A program made the translations under genes and the position numbers. From the NCBI GenBank assembly GCA_016213205.1, contig JACRAZ010000054.1:1-45753 (forward strand): a stretch of DNA of 45,753 bases. The letters run 5' to 3'. This document shows, piece after piece, positions 1 through 7,859 of the stretch; position 1 is the stretch's first letter; the number at the start of each line of letters is the position of its first letter. The notes below the pieces were generated by a model. It worked only from the letters and a program-made list of their open reading frames with translations, was not told the DNA's origin and did no database searches. This DNA is from Burkholderiales bacterium. Its GTDB lineage: Bacteria > Pseudomonadota > Gammaproteobacteria > Burkholderiales > Burkholderiaceae_C.

Positions 1-2
1 CC

Positions 3-122
3 ACCCGCATCCTGGCCAGGGCTTGGCTGCGTGTGATCTGGCGTGCCTGGACTGACCGCAAGCCTTACGACCCGAGCCTGCACGGCAACGCGCTCGCGCT
101 TGCTTCGGCGGGGGGAGGTTGA
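3..122 (+). CDS. C-terminal tail of a probable IS110-type transposase (partial)
   Basis: An open frame enters from the left edge and ends at a TGA at 120-122. It encodes about 39 residues beginning TRILARAWLRVIWRAW and continuing with DRKPYDPSLH. The pattern 'RxLARAWLRVIW..W......YDP..H' resembles the extreme C-terminus of IS110/IS116/IS902 transposases, which are DEDD-type site-specific recombinases. Only this tail is in the window, so no catalytic residue can be checked and neither the element's other end nor its activity can be judged. IS110 elements lack classical terminal inverted repeats, and none was seen here. The family call is from memory of the motif and is tentative. Confidence 0.45.
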   Translation, partial: TRILARAWLRVIWRAWTDRKPYDPSLHGNALALASAGGG

Positions 123-194
123 CCCAGGATGTCTCACTGGAGTACCTTCGTGCTGTCGCACTCCGGTATTCGCCCTTGGGGCGGCCCGGCGGGC

Positions 195-1115
195 TCAGGC
201 CGGCGCGCGCATCAGCGTGCTCTTGCCGAACAGGCTCTCGATCAGGTCCACCGCCAGCTCGGCGGTGCGGTTGCGCACGTCCAGCGCCGGGTTCAGCTCC
301 ATCACGTCCAGCGAGGCCAGGCGGCCGGTGTCGGCGATCATCTCCATGCACAGCTGGGCTTCGCGGTAGCTGGGGCCGCCGCGCACCGTGGTGCCCACGC
401 CGGGGGCGATGTCGGGGTCGAGGAAGTCGACATCGAAGCTCACGTGCAGGTGCGTGTTGGCGTCCAGCGTGGCCAGGGCCAGCTCCATCGCGTGGCGCAT
501 GCCCATTTCGTCGATGTAGCGCATGTCGAACACCTCCAGGCCCATCTGGTGCACCAGGCGCTTCTCGCCGGCGTCGACCGAGCGGATGCCGATCTGGCGC
601 ACCCATTTCGGGCTGATGGCCGGCACCTGGCCGCCGAGTTCGATCAGGGCCTGCGGCCCCAGCCCGCACAGGCAGGCCACCGGCATGCCATGCAGGTTGC
701 CGCTGGGCGTGAGCTCGTGGGTGTTGAAGTCGGCATGTGCATCGAGCCACAGCACCCGCAGCTTGCGGCCGCTGGCACGGCAGTGGTGCGCCACCGCGCT
801 GATCGAGCCCAGCCCCAGGCAGTGGTCGCCACCCAGCAGCACGGGCAGGCGCTGCTGCTGCAGCTCGGCCAGCACCGCATCGTGCACCACCCGGTTCCAG
901 GCCACCACCTCGGGCAGGTGGCGGTAGCCCGCCACGGGCGGCAGCCAGGGGTTGGGCGGGCCGGCGAGGTTGCCGCGGTCGTGCACCTCGAGCCCCAGGG
1001 CCTCGAGCGTGGGTTGCAGGTTCGCCACGCGCAGGGCTTCCGGCCCCATGCTGGCGCCGCGGCTGCCGGCACCGATGTCGGTGGGCGCGCCGATCAGGCT
1101 GATGCGCTGGTTCAT
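195..1115 (-). CDS. rocF: Arginase (ureohydrolase family)
   Basis: A 306-residue enzyme that would hydrolyse L-arginine to ornithine and urea in the cytoplasm. It starts ISLIGAPTDIGAG after MNQR, as arginases do, and has the usual length of about 300. The binuclear Mn site is visible: GGDHC (H98), DAHADFNTH (D125, H127, D129) and SFDVDFLDP (D228, D230). The conserved HGMP histidine (H142) and the E273 region (VMELNP) are also present. The common Ser after GGDH is Cys here. The ATG at 1115 was chosen because the ureohydrolase core begins there; an in-frame ATG at 1151 would add 12 residues without family support. No clear Shine-Dalgarno precedes either. The unrecognised gene at 1174-1632 lies 58 bp upstream on the same strand. 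Agmatinase or formimidoglutamase is possible, but the N-terminus favours arginase. Confidence 0.9.
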   Translation of the reverse strand: MNQRISLIGAPTDIGAGSRGASMGPEALRVANLQPTLEALGLEVHDRGNLAGPPNPWLPPVAGYRHLPEVVAWNRVVHDAVLAELQQQRLPVLLGGDHCLGLGSISAVAHHCRASGRKLRVLWLDAHADFNTHELTPSGNLHGMPVACLCGLGPQALIELGGQVPAISPKWVRQIGIRSVDAGEKRLVHQMGLEVFDMRYIDEMGMRHAMELALATLDANTHLHVSFDVDFLDPDIAPGVGTTVRGGPSYREAQLCMEMIADTGRLASLDVMELNPALDVRNRTAELAVDLIESLFGKSTLMRAPA

Positions 1116-1173
1116 CGCGCCATTCTGGCCGGTGGCGGGCTGCACATCCACCCGCGCCCGGCCGGCGCCGACC

Positions 1174-1632
1174 TCAGAAGGTGCAGAACGAACGTACCTG
1201 GGCCGCCAGCGCCGGGGGGCACTTGGGATGCCGGTCCAGCCGGGGGTAGCCGCCGGCCAGGAAATCGTGGATGTTGTTGATCAGCGAGACGAGCTGGAAC
1301 GAGTGCTTGCCCGTCTTGTCCGCATAGGTGAAGTTGCCCGTCATCACGCTGACATGGCCATCCTGCGTGCCGCCGCGGATGGCCTGGTGGCGCTTGATCG
1401 CGATGGTGAGCGGATCGTTCGGTGCCCCGCTGTAGGGCGCGCCGGGCACCACCGCCGCGAAGATGGCGCGGTCGGCCGCGCTGAAGGTGTTGTTGGCCGC
1501 CGCCGCCAGGTAGCCGAACTGCACCAGCTGCACGTCGTCGGGCTTGTTGGGCGAGCCGACGCCGACGTTCGCATCGACGTTGAGATAGAACACCTTGTGA
1601 CCACCGATGGTGGCGATGACGGGGCTGACCAT
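1174..1632 (-). CDS. Uncharacterised 152-aa protein
   Basis: I do not recognise a family. The protein starts MVSPVIATIGGHKVFYLNVD. It is moderately hydrophobic, has no obvious signal peptide or transmembrane helix, and carries its only two cysteines near the C-terminus (HPKCPPAL and RSFCTF). The ATG at 1632 is preceded on the coding strand by AGGAGCGCAAC, a good Shine-Dalgarno (AGGAG) six bases from the start, which supports a real gene. It lies between a LOG-family gene and arginase on the same strand, with gaps of 148 and 58 bp. Residues such as NNTFSAADRAIFAAV and GGTQDGHVSVMTG look like a folded domain, not a frame shadow. No function is proposed. Confidence 0.7.
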   Translation of the reverse strand: MVSPVIATIGGHKVFYLNVDANVGVGSPNKPDDVQLVQFGYLAAAANNTFSAADRAIFAAVVPGAPYSGAPNDPLTIAIKRHQAIRGGTQDGHVSVMTGNFTYADKTGKHSFQLVSLINNIHDFLAGGYPRLDRHPKCPPALAAQVRSFCTF

Positions 1633-1780
1633 GTTGCGCTCCTGAACCGTGAAGGGGTGGGAACGGCGCGTGGTGGCGTCGTTCAGGCACGCATTGTGGA
1701 AACCCCGGGGGCAGGGAGCGACAGGCCGAACGTCACGTGCGGCCGGTCGCCCTGATGAAGGTGTGCGCTATTGCGCAGCT

Positions 1781-2686
1781 TCAGATGTCGTCGGCGAACT
1801 CGCCAGTGAGCGTGGGCGCGGCGTCGAAGCCGTAGTGCTCGGCCAGGCGTGCCCAGGCGTCCTCGGCCGTTTCGACGAAGTGGAACAGGCCCAGGTCGCC
1901 CGGGCTGATCATGCCGGTGTCCACCAGGTGCTGGAAGTTGACCAGCTTCTCCCAGAACGCGCGCCCGAACAGCAGGATGGGGCGGCGGCGGCTCTTGCCG
2001 GTCTGGATCAGCGTCATGGTCTCGAACAGCTCGTCGAGCGTGCCGAAGCCCCCTGGAAAGCACACCAGCGCGATGCTGCGCATCACGAAGTGCATCTTGC
2101 GCAGCGCGAAGTAGTGGAACTGGAAGCACAGCTCCGGCGTGATGTAGGGGTTGGGTTCCTGCTCGTGCGGCAGCACGATGTTCAGGCCGATGCTCTTGCC
2201 ACCCACCTCGTGCGCGCCGCGGTTGCCGGCCTCCATGATGCCCGGCCCGCCGCCGGTGACCACGTAGATCGGCGTGTCCAGCGTGCGCGAGCGCTCGGTG
2301 ACGATGGCGGCAAAACGCCGAGCTTCGTCGTAGTAGGCACTCATCGCGAGGGCGGCCTCGGCGCGGCGGGTGGCCGCGTCGTCGCCCCCGGCGCGGGCCT
2401 GGTCGAGTCGCTCGCTCGCCACCTCGGGCGGCAGGATGCGGGCGCTGCCGAAGATCACGATGGTGGACTCGATGCCCTGCTCGGCCTGCACCATTTCGGG
2501 CTTGAGCAGCTCGAGCTGCATGCGCACCGGACGCAGCTCCTCACGCAGCAGGAACTCGGTGTCGGTGAAGGCCAGGCGGTAGGCGCTCTCGCGCCCGCCG
2601 TAGCGCGAGGGTGCCTTCAGGCGATGCGCTTCCTGTTCCGCGGTGGGGAAATTGCGGGCCGTCAGGTCGTCGTGCTTGGTGTCCAT
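1781..2686 (-). CDS. LOG-family protein (nucleoside-monophosphate phosphoribohydrolase type)
   Basis: A 301-residue protein of the LOG/TIGR00730 lysine-decarboxylase-like fold. The two signature loops are clear: GGGPGIMEAGNRGA at residues 145-158 and PGGFGTLDELFE at 211-222. Characterised members such as plant LOG and bacterial PpnN cleave nucleoside 5'-monophosphates to a free base and ribose 5-phosphate. An N-terminal extension of about 70 residues, rich in Arg and Glu, precedes the Rossmann core (STIVIFGSARI), so this is longer than the minimal LOG of about 190 residues. The old annotation 'lysine decarboxylase' should be avoided because no decarboxylase activity is expected. It is transcribed away from the repeat protein at 3006. 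The substrate cannot be told from sequence. Confidence 0.88.
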   Translation of the reverse strand: MDTKHDDLTARNFPTAEQEAHRLKAPSRYGGRESAYRLAFTDTEFLLREELRPVRMQLELLKPEMVQAEQGIESTIVIFGSARILPPEVASERLDQARAGGDDAATRRAEAALAMSAYYDEARRFAAIVTERSRTLDTPIYVVTGGGPGIMEAGNRGAHEVGGKSIGLNIVLPHEQEPNPYITPELCFQFHYFALRKMHFVMRSIALVCFPGGFGTLDELFETMTLIQTGKSRRRPILLFGRAFWEKLVNFQHLVDTGMISPGDLGLFHFVETAEDAWARLAEHYGFDAAPTLTGEFADDI

Positions 2687-3005
2687 GGGGGCAGCTTAAG
2701 CCATCTTCCGGCGCCCGGGTTCGGCACGGCGGCCGCACAGCCGCCCCCCGTGGCTGAGGGGGGCGCGGCGGGCCACCCTGACGAACGGCCAGCGTCGGCT
2801 GACGGGCGGCTGCGATCACGACAACTCATTACAGATGAAGTGAGCGTAGCTGCCAAAGAATGCGGCCAGGGTTCGGGAGGACCGGCATTCAACAGATCGA
2901 TGCGCCCCGGCGGCAGGGGGGTGCGCTGCTGCATGCCGGATGCCATGGCCGACCGGACCGCCGATCTTCATTGCAAACGACGGGCGCGACGCCCTGGGGG
3001 ACACC
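2687..3005. other. 319-bp divergent intergenic region
   Basis: This gap separates the start of the LOG-family gene (minus) from the start of the secreted repeat protein (plus). It holds a GC hairpin at 2742-2765 (CGCCCCCC, 8-base loop, GGGGGGCG). A locally AT-richer patch near 2818-2865 could contain a promoter, but I see no convincing -35/-10 pair. An in-frame ATG at 2940 would extend the repeat protein by 22 residues, but that extension does not look like a signal peptide. Confidence 0.5.
2742..2765. repeat. G/C-tract hairpin, possible dispersed intergenic element
   Basis: CGCCCCCC and GGGGGGCG form a perfect 8-bp stem around the loop GTGGCTGA. No T-run follows on either strand, so it is a poor intrinsic terminator. 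Similar C-tract/G-tract palindromes lie in other gaps at 6698-6710, 29771-29780, 44661-44673 and 44739-44754. This suggests a recurring intergenic motif, although high GC alone can generate such pairs. Confidence 0.4.
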
Positions 3006-5849
3006 ATGAACATTCGCAAGCCGAGGTCCTGGCAGGCCATGCTGGTCTGCATGGGCTTGTCGTGGGCGGGCCTGACACAGGCCAACACCGTGGCGGCCAG
3101 TGCCGACCCGCTGCCCACGCAGACGCTGACGATCACCACCACCGCCGCCACGAGCACGAATGCCAGCCAGGTGCACCCCCGGGGCACGGTGGTGCGGCTG
3201 CAGGCGGCGCCGTCCCCCGGCTACCAGTTCATGGGCTGGGGCAGTTCGTGCAGCGGCACCACGCCCACCTGCGCGGTGACGCTCAACGGCGACCGCACCG
3301 TGATCGCGCGCTTCTTCCCGGTGATGACCGTGGCGGTCACCGGCCCGGGACAGGTGGTGGCCACTTCCGGTGGCATCAGCTGCGGTGCCGACTGCACCGA
3401 GCCTTACTCGTACGGCTTCAATGTGGCGCTGAGCGCGCGGCCGGACGCGGGCCAGGTCTTCGTCGGCTGGGGTGGCGCATGCAGCGGCACGGCACCCACC
3501 TGCACGGTCAACATGAGCGGCCCGCGCAACGTGACGGCCACCTTCGCGCCGGCGCAGCCGGTCCAGTACACGCTGGGCGTGGCGGTCACGGGCTCGGGCA
3601 CGGTGAGCTCCACCCCGGCGGGTATCAGCTGCGGCGCTGATTGCAGCGAGGCCTACGCCAGCGGCACCAGCGTGACGCTGACGGCCACCCCGGCCGCCGG
3701 CCAGGTGTTCAGCGGCTGGGGCGGCGCCTGCAGCGGCACGGCCAGCACCTGCACCGTGAGCATGACGGCCGCGCGCAGCGTGACGGCGGCCTTCGCGGCC
3801 GCCCCGGTGACGCAATACACGCTGGGCGTGGCGGTCACGGGTTCGGGCACGGTGAGCTCCACCCCGGCCGGCATCAGCTGCGGTGCCGATTGCAGCGAGG
3901 CCTACGCCAGCGGCACCAGCGTGACGCTCACGGCCACGCCGGCTGCCGGCCAGGTGTTCAGCGGCTGGGGCGGCGCCTGCAGCGGCACGGCCAGCACCTG
4001 CACCGTGGGCATGACGGCTGCCCGCAGCGTGACCGCGGCGTTTGCCGCTGCACCGGTGAGCCAATTCACGCTGAGCGTGGCGGTCACCGGCAATGGCGCG
4101 GTGAGCTCGGCGCCCGCCGGCATCCAGTGCGGTGCCGATTGCAGCGAGGCCTACCCCAGCGGCACCAGCGTGACCCTGACGGCCACGCCGGCCGCGGGCC
4201 AGACCTTCACCGGCTGGAGCGGCGCCTGCGCCGGCACGGCCAGCACCTGCACGGTGAGCATGAGCCAGGCCCGCAGCGTGTCGGCCAGCTTCAGCGCCGT
4301 GGTCTCTTCCGGCCCGGTCTACTACTTCTCCGACTGCCAGGTCGGTGCCGTGGCCGGCTGCGTGCCGGGCAACAATGCCAACCCGGGCACCAGCCCGGCG
4401 GCGCCGAAGCAGAACATGTCCGGCATGAACGTGAACACGCTGCCGGCGGGCACCCAGCTGCTGTTCGCCACCGGCGGGGCCTGGACCGAGTTCGGCATGA
4501 TCATCAGCAACCCGAACGTCACCGCCACGCAGCCGCTGGTCTTCTCGAGTTATGCCACGCCCTGGGGCGGCAACACCAAGCCGTGGCTGAAGGTCAACAC
4601 CGGCCTGCGCATGATGTTCGTCTTCGGCTGGTACCAGGAGGCGCAGAACGACGGCGGCTACACCCTGCGGGGACTGAAGCTCGACGGGCAAGACTTGTTC
4701 CCCGACGCCGGCGTGTTCATCGCCAACAACGTGCACGACGTGCTGCTGGAGGACATGGAAATCACCGGCTTCGGCATCGGTGTCCAGGCACAGCAGAACG
4801 GCCCCCATCCGGTGACCTACACGCTGCGCAACTCGTACATCCATCGCAATTCGCGCATGGGCCTGCTGGGGGATGGCACCGACGTGGTGATCGAGAACAA
4901 CCTGTTCGAGGCCAACAACTTCTCGGGCAGCGGGTTCAACCACGCCATCTACCTGGGCGGACATGGCCGCAACGGCACCGTGCGCAACAACCGGTTCATG
5001 CGCAACTCGGTGGTCAACGGTGTCTGCACCGGCGGCAACGTCACGGTGCACGGGCAGTGGGACGGGCTGGTGATCGACAACAACATCATCGAGCAGGACA
5101 ACTCGGCCGACGGCTGCTACGGCTTCTCCATCAACGGCGGCTACGACACCGCCGAGTGGTTCCGCAACGTCGTGGTTCGCAACAACCGGGTCATCAACCT
5201 GGGCGGCTGCAGCATCTGCCTGACCTCGGCGCCAGGCGTGGTGGTGGAGAACAACCTGATCGTCAGCAACCGGACCGGGTTCCACTACGCGATCGTGATC
5301 CCGGACCGTCCGCGCGGCGCGGGCGACGATGCCGATGGCAACGCGGTGATCCGCAACAACACCGTGGTGTTCCACCAGGCCGGCTCGGAAGGCGTGGCCA
5401 TCGTGCTGCGCCCCGAGGCAGGCACCGGCCATCGGGTGGTGTCGAACCTGGTCTACGCCAGTGCGGCCGCCAGCTCGTTCGGGCGCTGCTACTCGCACGA
5501 GGCCCGCTCCGCCTTCCAGGAGTGGGACAACAACCTGTGCCATCGCGCGGCGGGCACTGGCCAGTACAGCCAGATGTACGCCACCCTGGGTGCGGCCAAT
5601 GCGGGCGGCTTCGACCTGCACGGCCTGTCGGTGAACCCGCTGTTCATCGCGTTGCCGACGGCAGCCAACGGCTGGGCGGATCAGCTCCAGGCCACCAGCC
5701 CGGCACGGGGTGCAGCCCACCTGACCCTGAGCGCCACGACCGATCGCCTCGGTGCGCCGAGGCCGGTGCCGGCCACCATCGGCGCGCGTGAGGCGGGGGT
5801 GACGCCACCGACCGCCGTGCGCGCGGCGGCGGGCGTGCCGCGGCGCTGA
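3006..5849 (+). CDS. Secreted InlB-type repeat protein with beta-helix domain
   Basis: A 947-residue protein with a Sec signal peptide at residues 1-26 (ending GLTQA). Residues about 40-435 hold one partial and four full copies of a divergent InlB B-type repeat (bacterial repeat domain). Each full copy is 83 residues and carries VAVTGxGxV, a CGADC motif, SGTSVTLTATP, FSGWGGAC and STCTV, so it has four cysteines that probably form two disulfides. Residues about 440-900 form a right-handed parallel beta-helix, seen as repeated NNxxxxN turns such as VVIENNLFEANNF, LVIDNNIIEQDN and VVRNNRVINLGG. Proteins of this architecture are exported and bind or cleave polysaccharide, but no lyase catalytic site was identified. 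No anchor, autotransporter domain or sorting signal is visible at the C-terminus. The ATG at 3006 was chosen because the signal peptide starts there. Confidence 0.85.
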   Translation: MNIRKPRSWQAMLVCMGLSWAGLTQANTVAASADPLPTQTLTITTTAATSTNASQVHPRGTVVRLQAAPSPGYQFMGWGSSCSGTTPTCAVTLNGDRTVIARFFPVMTVAVTGPGQVVATSGGISCGADCTEPYSYGFNVALSARPDAGQVFVGWGGACSGTAPTCTVNMSGPRNVTATFAPAQPVQYTLGVAVTGSGTVSSTPAGISCGADCSEAYASGTSVTLTATPAAGQVFSGWGGACSGTASTCTVSMTAARSVTAAFAAAPVTQYTLGVAVTGSGTVSSTPAGISCGADCSEAYASGTSVTLTATPAAGQVFSGWGGACSGTASTCTVGMTAARSVTAAFAAAPVSQFTLSVAVTGNGAVSSAPAGIQCGADCSEAYPSGTSVTLTATPAAGQTFTGWSGACAGTASTCTVSMSQARSVSASFSAVVSSGPVYYFSDCQVGAVAGCVPGNNANPGTSPAAPKQNMSGMNVNTLPAGTQLLFATGGAWTEFGMIISNPNVTATQPLVFSSYATPWGGNTKPWLKVNTGLRMMFVFGWYQEAQNDGGYTLRGLKLDGQDLFPDAGVFIANNVHDVLLEDMEITGFGIGVQAQQNGPHPVTYTLRNSYIHRNSRMGLLGDGTDVVIENNLFEANNFSGSGFNHAIYLGGHGRNGTVRNNRFMRNSVVNGVCTGGNVTVHGQWDGLVIDNNIIEQDNSADGCYGFSINGGYDTAEWFRNVVVRNNRVINLGGCSICLTSAPGVVVENNLIVSNRTGFHYAIVIPDRPRGAGDDADGNAVIRNNTVVFHQAGSEGVAIVLRPEAGTGHRVVSNLVYASAAASSFGRCYSHEARSAFQEWDNNLCHRAAGTGQYSQMYATLGAANAGGFDLHGLSVNPLFIALPTAANGWADQLQATSPARGAAHLTLSATTDRLGAPRPVPATIGAREAGVTPPTAVRAAAGVPRR
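3315..4310 (+). repeat. Four tandem 249-bp repeats inside the secreted protein gene
   Basis: The copies span 3315-3563, 3564-3812, 3813-4061 and 4062-4310, each exactly 83 codons. Copies two and three are nearly identical in DNA as well as protein, for example the stretch around 'gaggcctacgccagcggcac' at 3648 and 3897. Copies one and four are more diverged. A shorter, more distant copy lies upstream at about 3124-3314. The exact codon-multiple length means expansion or contraction by recombination would keep the frame. Confidence 0.9.
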
Positions 5850-5876
5850 CCCCGAGCGCCCCGCGGCTGCGGCAGT

Positions 5877-6647
5877 TCAGGCCGCGGCCGCGGGCGCCCG
5901 GCGCCCGGCGCACACCGGGCAGTGGGCCTGCCGCGCCATGCGGATCTCGGTCCACTCCATCGTGCGGGCGTCCAGCATCTGCAGCCGGCCGGCGAGCGAT
6001 TCGCCCACGCCGGCCAGCAGCTTCAGGGCCTCGGCCGCCTGCAGGGTGCCGATGATGCCCACCAGCGGCGCGAACACGCCCATGGTCGCGCAGCGCACCT
6101 CCTCGAAGGTGCTTTCGGGCGGAAACAGGCAGGCATAACAGGGTGCCTGCGGGTTGCGCGTGTCGTACACCGAGATCTGCCCGTCGAAGCCGATCGCCGC
6201 ACCCGAGACCAGCGGCTTCGCATGCGCCACGCAGGCGGCGTTCACCGCGTGGCGGGTGGCGAAGTTGTCGCTGCAGTCGAGCACCACGTCGGCCGCCGCC
6301 ACGGCCTGGTCCAGCCAGGCCGCGTCGGCCCGGTGGATGATGGCGTCCACCTGCACGTCCGGGTTGATCGCTGCGATGCTGTCGCGTGCCGACTCGGCCT
6401 TGGGCCGGCCCACGCGGGCCAGGTTGTGCGCGATCTGGCGCTGAAGGTTGGTCAGGTCCACGGTGTCGTGGTCCACCAGCGTGATGCGGCCCACGCCGGC
6501 GGTGCCCAGGTACAGCGCCACCGGCGAGCCCAGGCCGCCGGCGCCGATCACCAGCGCGTGCGATTGCAGCAGGCGTTGCTGGCCCTCGACGCCGATCTCG
6601 TCGAGCAGGATGTGGCGCGAGTAGCGCAGCAGCTGGTCGTCATTCAT
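5877..6647 (-). CDS. moeB: MoeB/ThiF-family adenylyltransferase
   Basis: A 256-residue E1-like enzyme that would adenylate the C-terminal glycine of a ubiquitin-like sulfur carrier (MoaD in molybdopterin synthesis, or ThiS). It starts MNDDQLLRYSRHILLDEIG, typical of MoeB. The nucleotide loop GAGGLGSP is at 36-42, and the Arg finger region NLQRQI is near 67-72. The SDNF motif (127-130) is present. Two CxxC zinc pairs are present (C170/C173 and C243/C246). There is no rhodanese domain. No moa, moe or thi gene is nearby, so MoeB and ThiF cannot be told apart by context; length and motifs favour MoeB. It faces the repeat protein gene tail to tail with 27 bp between, and diverges from the TelA operon. 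Confidence 0.87.
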   Translation of the reverse strand: MNDDQLLRYSRHILLDEIGVEGQQRLLQSHALVIGAGGLGSPVALYLGTAGVGRITLVDHDTVDLTNLQRQIAHNLARVGRPKAESARDSIAAINPDVQVDAIIHRADAAWLDQAVAAADVVLDCSDNFATRHAVNAACVAHAKPLVSGAAIGFDGQISVYDTRNPQAPCYACLFPPESTFEEVRCATMGVFAPLVGIIGTLQAAEALKLLAGVGESLAGRLQMLDARTMEWTEIRMARQAHCPVCAGRRAPAAAA

Positions 6648-6678
6648 GGGGCAGAGGATATGCCGGTTCGCTGCACCG

Positions 6679-6684
6679 CATAAT
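6679..6684 (+). promoter_or_regulatory. Candidate -10 of the TelA operon
   Basis: CATAAT lies 42 bases before the first ATG of the operon, in the 78-bp divergent gap with moeB. The position 17 bp upstream (GGATAT) is a poor -35 match, so this is only a candidate. Confidence 0.3.
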
Positions 6685-6725
6685 GCCCCCGGCCCTGCCC
6701 CCGGACGGGGTTCAAGGTTCGCACG

Positions 6726-7859
6726 ATGGGGATGTCAACAAGCAAGCGGGCGATCATCACACTGGTGCTGGTGGCCGGTTTCGGTGGCGCGCTCTTTTTT
6801 GCCCTGCGCGGCCAGCAGCAGGACAAGGTGCAGCAGATCGAGGCCCGCGCGGTGGCCAGTGCCACGGCGCTCAAGGGCGTGATCGCGGTCGACGTGGAGC
6901 CCTTCTTCAAGGACCCGCGCGTGGTCAAGGTGCTGGCGGCGCACAAGCTGCCGGTGGACGTGGTGCGCGTGGGCAGCCGCGACATGTCGGCCAAGGTGGT
7001 GGCCGGCGCCGCGCCGGACTTCCTGTTCCCCTCGGGGGTGGTGGCGGCCAACCAGATCGTGGATGCGGCGCGCAAGGCCAATCTGCCCGCGGCGCAGAGC
7101 TCGCCGTTCTTCACGCCGCTGGTCATCGCCTCGTGGGAGCCGGTGGCCAAGATCCTGGTGGCCAACGGCATCGCCAAGCCGATGAGCGGCAAGGTCTACG
7201 GCATCGACATGGCCAAGCTCACCGCGGCCATGCTGGCCAAGAAGCGCTGGCGCGACCTCAAGGATTCGTCGGCCTACGACGTGAGCCGCAGCGTGCTGGT
7301 CTCCACCACCGACATCCGGCGCAGCAACTCCGCGGCGATGTACCTGGCACTCACCAGCCAGGCGCTCCACGGCGACGTGGTGAGCGACCGCGCCACCGCC
7401 CAGCAGGTGACGGCCCGGCTGGTGGAGTTGTTCAAGCGCCAGGGTTACCAGGAAAACTACGTCAACGGCAATTTCGACGACTACGTGGCCATCGGCATCG
7501 GCAAGACCCCGATGGCCTTCATCTACGAGAACCAGCTCGTGAACTATGCGCTGGCCAAGAAGGGCGTGGGGACGGACATGGTGCTGATGTACCCGCAGCC
7601 CACCATCATCAACAAGGTGGTGTTCGTCTCGCTGAACGAACGTGCCAAGGCCCTGGCCGAGTTGCTGGCCAATGACGCCGAACTGCAGGGCATCGCGGTG
7701 GAATACGGCTTCCGCATCGCCGACACGCAACGCTTCATGGCCGCGGTGCAGCCCACCGGGCTGGCGGTGGAGCCGCGCATCACGCAGGTGGTGGACCCCC
7801 CCTCGTTCGAGATCATGGCCGAGATGATCGACATCGTCGCCAAGGAGATGACGCAATGA
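6726..7859 (+). CDS. Membrane-anchored solute-binding-like protein (TelA operon, gene 1)
   Basis: A 377-residue protein with a short basic N-terminus and one hydrophobic helix (about residues 8-28, [18 protein letters not shown]) lacking an obvious signal-peptidase or lipobox site. It is therefore probably tethered in the inner membrane with its domain in the periplasm. The rest resembles a type-2 periplasmic binding protein: an alternating alpha/beta pattern with [30 protein letters not shown] and [16 protein letters not shown] in positions like those of the fold's ligand-cleft segments. No ABC permease or ATPase gene is near. Its stop overlaps the start of the vWA lipoprotein gene by four bases (ATGA), implying translational coupling. 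An ATG two codons downstream is an alternative start. The ligand is unknown. The fold call is inferred from pattern. Confidence 0.75.
   Translation: MGMSTSKRAIITLVLVAGFGGALFFALRGQQQDKVQQIEARAVASATALKGVIAVDVEPFFKDPRVVKVLAAHKLPVDVVRVGSRDMSAKVVAGAAPDFLFPSGVVAANQIVDAARKANLPAAQSSPFFTPLVIASWEPVAKILVANGIAKPMSGKVYGIDMAKLTAAMLAKKRWRDLKDSSAYDVSRSVLVSTTDIRRSNSAAMYLALTSQALHGDVVSDRATAQQVTARLVELFKRQGYQENYVNGNFDDYVAIGIGKTPMAFIYENQLVNYALAKKGVGTDMVLMYPQPTIINKVVFVSLNERAKALAELLANDAELQGIAVEYGFRIADTQRFMAAVQPTGLAVEPRITQVVDPPSFEIMAEMIDIVAKEMTQ

Noticed and set aside
1781..2686. Lysine decarboxylase
   Set aside because: The GGGPGIMEA and PGGFGTLDE motifs belong to the LOG family, whose characterised members are nucleotide phosphoribohydrolases.
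3315..4310. CRISPR array or satellite repeats
   Set aside because: The units are 249 bp, contiguous, in frame and encode a known repeat fold; there are no spacers.
2889..5720. A 943-codon minus-strand frame opposite the secreted repeat protein
   Set aside because: Its apparent internal repeats simply mirror the 249-bp tandem repeats of the real gene; it has no recognisable domain.
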